Assembly (NCBI RefSeq): GCF_002979755.1
Contig: NZ_PCPP01000003.1
Span: forward strand, 310,001-374,000
Length of the DNA: 64,000 nt
DNA from: Chryseobacterium culicis
GTDB taxonomy: Bacteria; Bacteroidota; Bacteroidia; Flavobacteriales; Weeksellaceae
Direction of reading: 5' to 3'
Both the position numbers and the translations under genes were made by a program. The notes beneath the pieces were generated by a model that saw only the letters and a program-made list of their open reading frames with translations, did not search any database and had not been told where the DNA came from. Position 1 is the stretch's first letter, and the number at the start of each line of letters is the position of its first letter. Of this stretch, positions 27,238 through 34,147 are shown piece by piece.

Positions 27238-28395
27238 ATGCTGGAATTACTAGTAGCAATATATGCCGGAATATGCTGGCTTCTTATTAAAAAATTAAAG
27301 CTAATCCCCTGGACGTTTACCACACAGGTAGTTGTCTATTCATTACCTATCTTCGGATCTATCGCTTTAATATTAAGTTTAAATTATTACTGTCCTATTA
27401 CCTCTGATGTAAAAGTAGGAAACAGAAGTGTGGACATTACCACTCAGGTTTTGGGAAAGGTAAAAAAAGTATATGTAAGCACCAATCAGGAAGTAAAGAA
27501 AGGAGATACTTTATTTGTGCTTGACAGAGAGCCTTATCTACAGGAAATTAAATCACTGGAAGCTAAGTTGAGCAGTATGAAAGCCACTGTACATTCTTAC
27601 GATGCAGATATTTCAGCATCCAGAAAAAATATTACAGGGTTGCAGTCGCAGCTGGATCTGGCTAACAAAAGAGTAGCTCAATACAAAGAATTAGTGGAAG
27701 CCGGAGCAGCCAATAAGTTTGATCTTGAACAGGCGGTAACCAATGTACGTGATCTTCAATCCAGAATCAGTGCTGCACAATCCCAACAGCAGTCTTTGGA
27801 AACGAAATCCAATGCTTCTTATGGTGGGGAAAATTCATCTGTTTCTGAGATTCAGGCAAAGCTGGATCAGGCAAAATGGAATCTTTCCCAAACGATTGTT
27901 TTGGCTCCTACAGATGGTGTAATTCCCAATGTTCAGCTGAATGAAGGGGCAATTATGGCGCCTTTCAAATCTGCATTTGTTCTGATCCAAAAGCAGCAGT
28001 CAGTAGTCGGGTTTTTCGCTCAGAATGAACTGGAAACGGTAAAGAAAGGTGATGAAGTGGAGCTGGCTCTTAAAACAGAACCGGGAAAAGTAGTGAAAGC
28101 CAAACTAGAATATGTAATTGATGCTACGAGCCAGGGAATCATGAATAACGCTGGAGGAATGCTCGGCGGAAACGGTTCTACAGCCGGACTTCCTGATACC
28201 GCAAGACAACTACCGGAAACCGATGGAAAGCTTATTGCCAAGTTTGTACTGGTAGACAACCAGAAACAACTTACCGTGGGAGCAAGAGGAACAGCCGTGA
28301 TCTATTCTGATCATATTAAACCACTTCATCTTATCAGAAAAGTAATGGTGCGTATCAACAGTAAAATCAACTTCCTGATTCCTAAACTTCATTAA
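27238..28395 (+). CDS. HlyD/membrane-fusion protein (YiaV/YibH-like)
   Basis: 385 residues. Two N-terminal helices ('LELLVAIYAGICWLLIKKL', 'VVVYSLPIFGSIALILSLNYY') are followed by a biotinyl-lipoyl strand 'GNRSVDITTQVLGKVKKVYVSTNQEVKKGDTLFVLDREPY', a long coiled-coil hairpin (about 100-215) and the second lipoyl half 'TIVLAPTDGVIPNVQLNEGAIM'. It is an adaptor that normally links an inner-membrane pump to an outer-membrane channel. It overlaps functionally with the next gene (NodT-type channel, one base apart) but no pump gene is present in the operon. Confidence 0.9.
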   Translation: MLELLVAIYAGICWLLIKKLKLIPWTFTTQVVVYSLPIFGSIALILSLNYYCPITSDVKVGNRSVDITTQVLGKVKKVYVSTNQEVKKGDTLFVLDREPYLQEIKSLEAKLSSMKATVHSYDADISASRKNITGLQSQLDLANKRVAQYKELVEAGAANKFDLEQAVTNVRDLQSRISAAQSQQQSLETKSNASYGGENSSVSEIQAKLDQAKWNLSQTIVLAPTDGVIPNVQLNEGAIMAPFKSAFVLIQKQQSVVGFFAQNELETVKKGDEVELALKTEPGKVVKAKLEYVIDATSQGIMNNAGGMLGGNGSTAGLPDTARQLPETDGKLIAKFVLVDNQKQLTVGARGTAVIYSDHIKPLHLIRKVMVRINSKINFLIPKLH

Positions 28396-28396
28396 C

Positions 28397-29797
28397 ATGT
28401 ATAAAAAGTTAATTTTATTGAGTGTACTTGCAGTAAGCTTAAGCTCGTGCATCGGTTATAAAGAAGCAACGCAGGAGAATATAAATGAGCTTAAAGAAAA
28501 GAGTGAAATTGCAGCTCATATACAAATTCCTGATGACTGGATTTTTGACAGAAAAGCGAATTCAAAATCAATTTCCTATGACTGGATCAATGATCTTAAG
28601 ACTCCTCAACTGGAAGCCCTGATTAATGAAGGAATGTTGTATAATGCTGACCTGATTATTGCCCGGGAAAAGCTTAATCAGATTGAACTGGCTATGGAAA
28701 TTGCCGGAAGTGACCTCTACCCGAGTGTAAGTGCTGTTGCCAATACTTCCAATAATTTGGTCAGCGGCAGCCAGATTCAGCGCCTTGCCTTAAAAGCCAA
28801 TTGGGAAATTGACCTTTGGGGCAAAAATAAATCTTCACAGATGGCGAGCACCAGCAGTTATTTTTCTGCAAAACATCAGAATACCCTGCTTCATCAATCT
28901 ATTGCAGGGATGATTGCCAAAGCTTATTTTCTGAATATTGCAGGAAATATTCAGGAAAACAGGATTGAGAGCTATATTCAGAAGTCTAAGGATCTTGAAA
29001 AGCTGTATATCATTCAAAAGAAAGTAGGAACAGCAAATGCACTAGACATTTCCAATATCTCTGCAGAAATTATTTCCCTGCAGGGCTATCTTGAAAAGAT
29101 TAAAAATGCCAATATGCAGTCCAGAAGATCCCTGGAACTGCTCACCGGAAAATATCCGGAAGGAAAGCTGTCTACTCAGAATTTTTTCAGCCCTGTAAAG
29201 AATGGTATTCCTGAATCTTTCCCCCTTGAACTTCTGGAGAACAGATCAGATATACAGGCGAATCATTTTCAGATCGAAAAAGCTTTTTACGAAGTACAGG
29301 AGGCTAAAGCAGCAAGGCTTCCTTCCATAAGTATAAGTTCCTCTCTGGGTAGTGCCGGAAGTAATGTGGAAGCTATTAATTCTTTATTTTCCAATCCTTT
29401 ATTAAAAGTGGGTGGAGGATTAGTTTCTCCGCTATTCAATGGTGGAAAGCTTAAAAAGAATGTGGAAATAAAAAACTCTCAGCAGAAACAGGTTGTTGAA
29501 GAATATTCAAAAGCGGTTCTGAATGCGTTGAACGAAGTGGAATCTTCTTTAGCCAATCTCCGTTCTATTGAAAAGCAGATGAATTATACTACTAATGCTG
29601 TCAATGAACTGAAAAACAACATTAATCTCACTGAGAAACAAATAAAGGTAGGTACCAACAACAGTTTTGTACTGATCCGTAAACAAAGAGACCTTTTGAA
29701 AAATGAAATGAACCTCATCAATCTGGAACTTCAGTACAGAATAGAGCGTATAAATCTTTATATGGCTTTAGGTGCGGAGAACTTCATTTATTCATAA
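28397..29797 (+). CDS. TolC-like outer-membrane efflux lipoprotein (NodT family)
   Basis: 466 residues. The lipoprotein signal 'MYKKLILLSVLAVSLSSCIGYKEAT' has a lipobox cysteine at 18. Two OEP repeats follow, with 'WINDLKTPQLEALINEGMLYNADLIIAREKLNQIEL', 'LKANWEIDLWGKNKSSQMAS', 'LENRSDIQANHFQIEKAFYEVQEAKAARLPSISISSSLG' and 'ALNEVESSLANLRSI'. It should form the trimeric outer-membrane duct for the HlyD adaptor encoded immediately before it. A strong terminator ends the operon. Confidence 0.92.
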   Translation: MYKKLILLSVLAVSLSSCIGYKEATQENINELKEKSEIAAHIQIPDDWIFDRKANSKSISYDWINDLKTPQLEALINEGMLYNADLIIAREKLNQIELAMEIAGSDLYPSVSAVANTSNNLVSGSQIQRLALKANWEIDLWGKNKSSQMASTSSYFSAKHQNTLLHQSIAGMIAKAYFLNIAGNIQENRIESYIQKSKDLEKLYIIQKKVGTANALDISNISAEIISLQGYLEKIKNANMQSRRSLELLTGKYPEGKLSTQNFFSPVKNGIPESFPLELLENRSDIQANHFQIEKAFYEVQEAKAARLPSISISSSLGSAGSNVEAINSLFSNPLLKVGGGLVSPLFNGGKLKKNVEIKNSQQKQVVEEYSKAVLNALNEVESSLANLRSIEKQMNYTTNAVNELKNNINLTEKQIKVGTNNSFVLIRKQRDLLKNEMNLINLELQYRIERINLYMALGAENFIYS

Positions 29798-29812
29798 TTT
29801 TATACTCGAAAG

Positions 29813-29842
29813 GACTGCAGATTATTTTCTGCAGTCTTTTTT
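29813..29842 (+). terminator. Terminator of the DUF3302/HlyD/NodT operon
   Basis: GACTGCAG-N8-CTGCAGTC followed by six Ts, 16 bp after the NodT stop. Confidence 0.88.
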
Positions 29843-29850
29843 ATAAAGGA

Positions 29851-30333
29851 TTAATGAGGCAATTGATCTCTGAAATATCCATATACCCATGTTCCGGCAA
29901 CGGCACTCAACAAAGTAACGGATACGGCTAAAGCTCCTGTTCCAATCTGAGCAAAAAGAGGTCCGGGGCAGGCTCCTGTAATTGCCCAGCCAAAACCAAA
30001 TATCAATCCGCCGTAGATCTGGCCTTTATTAAACTTTTTTGGAGTAAGCGTAATGGGTTCACCGTAGATTGTTTTTATCTTGAATTTTTTAATCAGCATT
30101 ACCGAAATCATTCCTACCAAAACAGCACTTCCAATAATTCCGTACATATGGAAAGACTGCATACGGAACATTTCCTGTATCCTGAACCAGCTGATGACTT
30201 CTGCTTTCACAAAAATAATCCCAAAAATAATCCCTGCGGCAAGGTACTTCAGGTTATGATACCATTGATGAGTAAGGGTGCTTTCGTTCACACATACCAC
30301 ATCCCGATTGTGTCTATCTTTTTCTTTTATCAT
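29851..30333 (-). CDS. YeeE/YedE family half-transporter (C-terminal type, DUF6691-like)
   Basis: 160 residues with four to five helices. 'NLKYLAAGIIFGIIFVKAEVISWFRIQEMFRMQSFHMYGIIGSAV' and 'KGQIYGGLIFGFGWAITGACPGPLFAQIGTGALAV' hold the conserved cysteine motif GACPGP of the YeeE/YedE (TsuA) thiosulfate-transporter family. The partner encoded just upstream carries the other half (GGCTSGH), so the two presumably assemble into one channel for thiosulfate or another sulfur species. Last gene of the MBL-rhodanese operon. Confidence 0.88.
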   Translation of the reverse strand: MIKEKDRHNRDVVCVNESTLTHQWYHNLKYLAAGIIFGIIFVKAEVISWFRIQEMFRMQSFHMYGIIGSAVLVGMISVMLIKKFKIKTIYGEPITLTPKKFNKGQIYGGLIFGFGWAITGACPGPLFAQIGTGALAVSVTLLSAVAGTWVYGYFRDQLPH

Positions 30334-30361
30334 GATGTAAACTTCTCTTTTAAAATTACAG

Positions 30362-30925
30362 TTATAGGGAAAGTATGACGGGCAAAATAATATTAGCCAT
30401 TAAAAAACCACCGATCATAAAACAGATTGTAGCCACCAAAGAAGGCCATTGTAAGTTGGAAAGTCCCATAATAGCATGTCCGCTGGTACATCCTCCCGCA
30501 TACCTTGTTCCAAATCCTACCAAAAATCCACCTGCAACCATCATGAGAAATCCTTTCAGGGTCAGTAGATTTTCAAAACTCATGAGCTGTACCGGAACCA
30601 GATGGCTGTAATCTGTAATTCCATAGCCTGCCAATTCGGCTTTCAGGTCTGGATTAACAGTTATTTCTGCGGGATTGAGTAAAAAATTGGCAGCAATCAT
30701 CCCTCCGAAGAAGATTCCCAGCACAAAAAATAAATTCCAGGCTTCTTTTTTCCAGTCGTATTTGAAAAAATTCACATTGGCAGGTATACAGGCTGCACAG
30801 ATATGCCTCAGCGAGGAACTGATTCCAAAGGATTTATTTCCCATAATCAATAAGGCAGGAACGGTAAGTCCAATCAAAGGGCCGGCAATATACCACGGCC
30901 AGGGTTCTTTTATAATCTCCAGCAT
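30362..30925 (-). CDS. YeeE/YedE family half-transporter (N-terminal type)
   Basis: 187 residues, about five helices. 'WYIAGPLIGLTVPALLIMGNKSFGISSSLRHICAACIPANV' has two further cysteines, and 'LMMVAGGFLVGFGTRYAGGCTSGHAIMGLSNLQWPSL' is the hallmark YeeE/YedE cysteine motif. In TsuA of other bacteria such conserved cysteines line the pore and relay thiosulfate. Ten bases separate it from the MBL-rhodanese stop and 28 bases from the second half-transporter, so all three are one operon. Confidence 0.9.
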   Translation of the reverse strand: MLEIIKEPWPWYIAGPLIGLTVPALLIMGNKSFGISSSLRHICAACIPANVNFFKYDWKKEAWNLFFVLGIFFGGMIAANFLLNPAEITVNPDLKAELAGYGITDYSHLVPVQLMSFENLLTLKGFLMMVAGGFLVGFGTRYAGGCTSGHAIMGLSNLQWPSLVATICFMIGGFLMANIILPVILSL

Positions 30926-30935
30926 TTTTTATTTT

Positions 30936-32357
30936 TTAATCTAATGTATTTAAAATTTTAGTCTGACACACAAAATCACTTTTAGGGATAGCGGTAGATA
31001 CAATCGCTCTAAAGCCACCTTCAATTTCTGAAAAGTTTCTGTATCCTCTTGCATGAAGAATGCTCGCTGCCATCGTACTTCTGTAGCCACTTCCACAGTG
31101 CATGTAGAAATGTTCCGACGGCTCTATCTGATGAATCCATTGGTTGATCAATGCCAAAGGTTTGCTGTAAGCTTCATGAATATGTTCTGCATTGTACTCA
31201 CTTTCTTTTCTTATATCAATTATTTTTGCTTTTTGGGTTTTTATTTCGGTTTCAAACTGCTCTGCAGAAATACGGTTTACAACATCTGTTTCTTTTCCAC
31301 TCTTTTCCCATGCTTCAAAACCTCCTTCCAAAAACCCTAAAATATGATCAAATCCTACTCTGCTCAAGCGGGTTACAGCTTCTTCCTCTGTTCCTTTTTC
31401 AGCAACCAGAAGGATGGGTTGATTTACATTGGTAATCAAAGCGCCCACCCAAGGGGCAAAATCTCCGTTCAATCCTATATTGACAGACTGTGGAATAAAA
31501 CTTTTGGCAAATTCACCGTTGGGTCTTACATCTAAAATCAAAGCTCCGGAAGCCTCTGCAGTTTCTTCAAATTGTTTCGGAGAAAGAGCATGCAAGCCTT
31601 TTGAAAGAACTTCATCGAAGCTGCTGTACCCTTTTTTATTCATCATTACATTCATCCCGAAATATGCTGGCGGAGGTAAAAGTCCGTCAGTCACTTCTTT
31701 TATAAAACTCTGCCTGTCCTTTTGGTTCAAAGCATAGTTGGTTCTTTTTTGATTTCCCAATGTATCTACGGTTTCCTTCTGCATATTTTTACCGCATGCT
31801 GAACCGGCTCCATGCGCCGGATAGACAGTAATCTCATCCTGTAAAGGCAAAATTTTATTGTATAAACTATCATATAAAAGTCCTGCCAGTTCTTCCTGAG
31901 TCATATGAGCACTTTTCTGTGCGAGATCCGGGCGTCCCACATCTCCAAGAAATAAGGTATCACCACTAAAAAGGGCTTTTTCAATTCCATTTTCATCCAT
32001 CAACAGGTAACAGGAGCTTTCCAACGTGTGTCCCGGGGTATGAAGAACTTTGATTGTAATATTTCCTATTTCAAAGATTTGTTGATCTTCTGCTATTACA
32101 GCTTCAAATTCAGGACTCGCTGTCGGTCCATATACAATTGGAGCGCCTGTTTTATGACTTAAATCCAGATGTCCGCTGACAAAATCAGCATGAAAATGAG
32201 TTTCAAAGATGTATTTCAGTTGTACTCCATCCTCTTTCAATCTGTTGATATAAGGCTGTGTTTCTCTTAACGGATCAATAATGGCGGCTTCTCCGGCTGA
32301 AGTGATATAGTAAGCACCTTGTGCAAGGCATCCTGTATAAATCTGTTCTATTTTCAT
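30936..32357 (-). CDS. MBL-fold hydrolase fused to two rhodanese domains (persulfide dioxygenase-like)
   Basis: 473 residues from the ATG at 32357 (MKIEQIYTGCLAQGAYYI); the longer frame to 32495 crosses the promoter and is rejected. The metallo-beta-lactamase domain (1-~240) has 'THFHADFVSGHLDL' (H54, H56, D58, H63), 'HTPGH' (H110), 'SGDTLFLGDVGRPDL' and 'YPAHGAG', as in ETHE1/CstB-type persulfide dioxygenases. Rhodanese 1 (~260-355) has 'LLVAEKGT' where the active cysteine should be and is probably inactive; rhodanese 2 (~360-455) has 'HCGSGYRS' with C421. It likely detoxifies persulfides, making sulfite and thiosulfate that the co-transcribed transporters and the TSUP protein could move. 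Confidence 0.92.
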   Translation of the reverse strand: MKIEQIYTGCLAQGAYYITSAGEAAIIDPLRETQPYINRLKEDGVQLKYIFETHFHADFVSGHLDLSHKTGAPIVYGPTASPEFEAVIAEDQQIFEIGNITIKVLHTPGHTLESSCYLLMDENGIEKALFSGDTLFLGDVGRPDLAQKSAHMTQEELAGLLYDSLYNKILPLQDEITVYPAHGAGSACGKNMQKETVDTLGNQKRTNYALNQKDRQSFIKEVTDGLLPPPAYFGMNVMMNKKGYSSFDEVLSKGLHALSPKQFEETAEASGALILDVRPNGEFAKSFIPQSVNIGLNGDFAPWVGALITNVNQPILLVAEKGTEEEAVTRLSRVGFDHILGFLEGGFEAWEKSGKETDVVNRISAEQFETEIKTQKAKIIDIRKESEYNAEHIHEAYSKPLALINQWIHQIEPSEHFYMHCGSGYRSTMAASILHARGYRNFSEIEGGFRAIVSTAIPKSDFVCQTKILNTLD

Positions 32358-32412
32358 TGTATTTATTTTTGATTGTGTTACTTGATACAAATCTCCAGCT
32401 TTCTTTTTTCCT

Positions 32413-32436
32413 CTACAGCTACTTTTGTTACATAAG
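32413..32436 (-). promoter_or_regulatory. 24-bp repeated element before the MBL-rhodanese operon
   Basis: On the minus strand it contains TATGTAACAAAAGTAGC within a 24-bp block identical to 33285-33308. A degenerate -7 element GAGATTTG follows, with 21 bp between the block and TTTG. Neither copy has a clear -33 box, which suits an activator site centred near -41 (class II position). The adjacent Crp/Fnr regulator is the natural candidate. Confidence 0.6.
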
Positions 32437-32440
32437 AAAA

Positions 32441-33235
32441 TTAAAGGAAGATTTCTTTCGTAATAATATAAATACCCATCACCAGGATAAACCATCCGAA
32501 TGCTGGTTTCAGTTTTTCACCCTCTATTTTTTTTGATAATTGTGAGCCGATTACAATTCCGATAATGGCAATAGCAGTGATAGAAACCAATAGTTTCCAT
32601 TCTATTTTCACATGGTTTACTGAAGAAAAAAAACCGATCAGAGAATTAACAGAAATAATAACTAAAGAAGTTCCTATTGCCGTTTTTATTGGAATTTTTA
32701 AAAGATTTACCAATGCCGGAATAATCATAAAGCCACCTCCAGCTCCCACCAATCCGGTTAAAATACCAACTATCGAACCTTGTCCTGCTGCAAGCAAAGC
32801 ATTATTCTTATGCCTCGTATGATGTAAAGAGTCTTTGGAAGTACTTATTCTTATCATTTTATAAGAAGCAAGAATCATTAACCCGGCAAAAATCAAGAGT
32901 AAAAAGGTATTTTTGGTAACGGTGAATTTCTGTATTTGGAATACCTCATCAGGAATTAAAGGAAGTAAATATATTCTGGTCAGAAAAATAGAAATAACAG
33001 AAGGAATTCCGAATATCAATGCCATCTTAACATTGACTAATCCTTTTTTTAAATATGAAAAAGATCCCGCCAGACTGCTTATTCCCACAATAAAAAGTGA
33101 ATACTCTGTTGCCAGAAAAGCTTCGACACCAAAGAGATAAACGAGAACGGGGACGGTGAGAATACTTCCTCCTCCTCCGATTAAGCCTAGAGAAACTCCT
33201 ATTAAAACGGCTGCTGCATATCCTATAATTTCCAT
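32441..33235 (-). CDS. TauE/SafE (TSUP) family exporter, second copy
   Basis: 264 residues from the ATG at 33235 (MEIIGYAAAVLIGVSLGLIGGGGSILTVPVLVYLFG). The TSUP half-repeats are clear: 'GLIGGGGSILTVPVLVYLFGVEAFLATEYSLFIVG' and 'GILTGLVGAGGGFMIIPALVNLLKIPIKTAIGTSLVIIS'. This is the variant seen beside persulfide dioxygenases in sulfide-detoxification loci (CstA/CstB-type neighbourhoods), where it is thought to export sulfite. It has its own copy of the 24-bp promoter element and is distinct in sequence from the TSUP gene at 3908. Confidence 0.9.
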   Translation of the reverse strand: MEIIGYAAAVLIGVSLGLIGGGGSILTVPVLVYLFGVEAFLATEYSLFIVGISSLAGSFSYLKKGLVNVKMALIFGIPSVISIFLTRIYLLPLIPDEVFQIQKFTVTKNTFLLLIFAGLMILASYKMIRISTSKDSLHHTRHKNNALLAAGQGSIVGILTGLVGAGGGFMIIPALVNLLKIPIKTAIGTSLVIISVNSLIGFFSSVNHVKIEWKLLVSITAIAIIGIVIGSQLSKKIEGEKLKPAFGWFILVMGIYIITKEIFL

Positions 33236-33284
33236 TTTGCTATTCAAATAATTCTAAGGCAAAAATGGGAATGTGAAAGAAAAT

Positions 33285-33308
33285 CTACAGCTACTTTTGT
33301 TACATAAG
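33285..33308 (-). promoter_or_regulatory. 24-bp repeated element before the second TSUP gene
   Basis: Exact copy of 32413-32436 on the same strand. The -7-like CATTTTTG again starts so that TTTG lies 21 bp after the block, and the ATG is further downstream at 33235. Flanking sequences differ, so the identity is confined to the element. Confidence 0.6.
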
Positions 33309-33497
33309 GAGATTTTTCAACACAAATGAACACAAATAGGTTCACAAGGGACACAAAGAAGTTAGAGTAATTTTTCTTCTTTGAGATTGCTTCATCTTTG
33401 GTTCGCAATGACTTTGACTGTCCCTTCAAAAATTTTAAATATTTTTCCTCCCCCAGAGCAGGGGAATGTGAGTACCTTTGATTAAATTGAGTATTTA
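33309..33497. other. Intergenic region between Crp/Fnr regulator and TSUP gene
   Basis: Contains fragments of dispersed repeats ('GAACACAAATAGGTTCACAAGGGACACAAAG' type and 'GATTGCTTCATCTTTGGTTCGCAATGAC'), and a small hairpin CCCC-AGAGCA-GGGG near 33454. No gene is supported. Confidence 0.4.
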
Positions 33498-34139
33498 CTA
33501 TGACTGGAGCGGGTTCAAGAGAATAATTTTGTTTCTTCCCAGTTTGAGTTTTCCTTCTTCCTCCAGCTGTTTTAAAAGTCTTGATACCACTACCCTTGCT
33601 GTTCCCAGCTCATTGGCAAGTTGCTCATGAGTGGTATGAATGGTTTCAGAGCCTGTAAGCTCAGATTTTTTTTGAAGCAGGCTAAGAAGTCTTTCGTCTA
33701 CTTTTTTGAAAGCGATGGCATTGATGATATCCAGGAGTTCTTCAAATCTTTTATGATATAATCTGAAAATATAATCCAGCCATTCCGGATGTTCTTTGAT
33801 GAATAAAGAGACTTTGTCTACGGGTAGGAAAAGGATTTCTGCATCTTCTTCAATTTCAGCTTTTACGATGCTTTTTTCATTGTGCATCCCGCCCAGAAAA
33901 GACATGATACAACTTTCTCCGGCTTTGATATAATACAGTAAAATTTCACGTCCGTCTTCTTCTGTTCTGATCACTTTCAGCATTCCTTTCATCACGATAG
34001 GAATAGAACGGATGGAAGCATTTTCATCTAAAATAATATCTCCTTCATGATAATTTTTCGTTGTACCATACTGATACAGCTTTTCTACCAACTCCGGTGA
34101 TGAGGAAAATTCTGAAGAAAGTATGGTGTCGTCCTGCAT
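33498..34139 (-). CDS. Crp/Fnr family regulator of the sulfur locus
   Basis: 213 residues. cNMP-type sensor domain ('LYQYGTTKNYHEGDIILDENASIRSIPIVMKGMLKVIRTEEDGREILLYYIKAGESCIMSFLGG') with a cysteine at 'ESCIMSF', a dimerisation helix, and a full Crp HTH 'ETIHTTHEQLANELGTARVVVSRLLKQLEEEGKLKLGRNKIIL'. Close relatives sit beside rhodanese, YeeE and TSUP genes in many Bacteroidota, so control of the two flanking units through the repeated 24-bp element is likely (inference). It starts eight bases after the GH20 stop and may be read through from that gene. Confidence 0.9.
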   Translation of the reverse strand: MQDDTILSSEFSSSPELVEKLYQYGTTKNYHEGDIILDENASIRSIPIVMKGMLKVIRTEEDGREILLYYIKAGESCIMSFLGGMHNEKSIVKAEIEEDAEILFLPVDKVSLFIKEHPEWLDYIFRLYHKRFEELLDIINAIAFKKVDERLLSLLQKKSELTGSETIHTTHEQLANELGTARVVVSRLLKQLEEEGKLKLGRNKIILLNPLQS

Positions 34140-34147
34140 TTTTTATT

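Noticed and set aside
32357..32495. Longer N-terminus for the MBL-rhodanese protein
   Set aside because: The extension covers the 24-bp element and promoter and contains no MBL-like sequence; the ATG at 32357 begins the normal domain.
32413..33308. Insertion-sequence ends (24-bp identical repeats)
   Set aside because: The repeats are in direct orientation, enclose a normal TSUP gene, have matched promoter spacing, and there is no transposase or target duplication.
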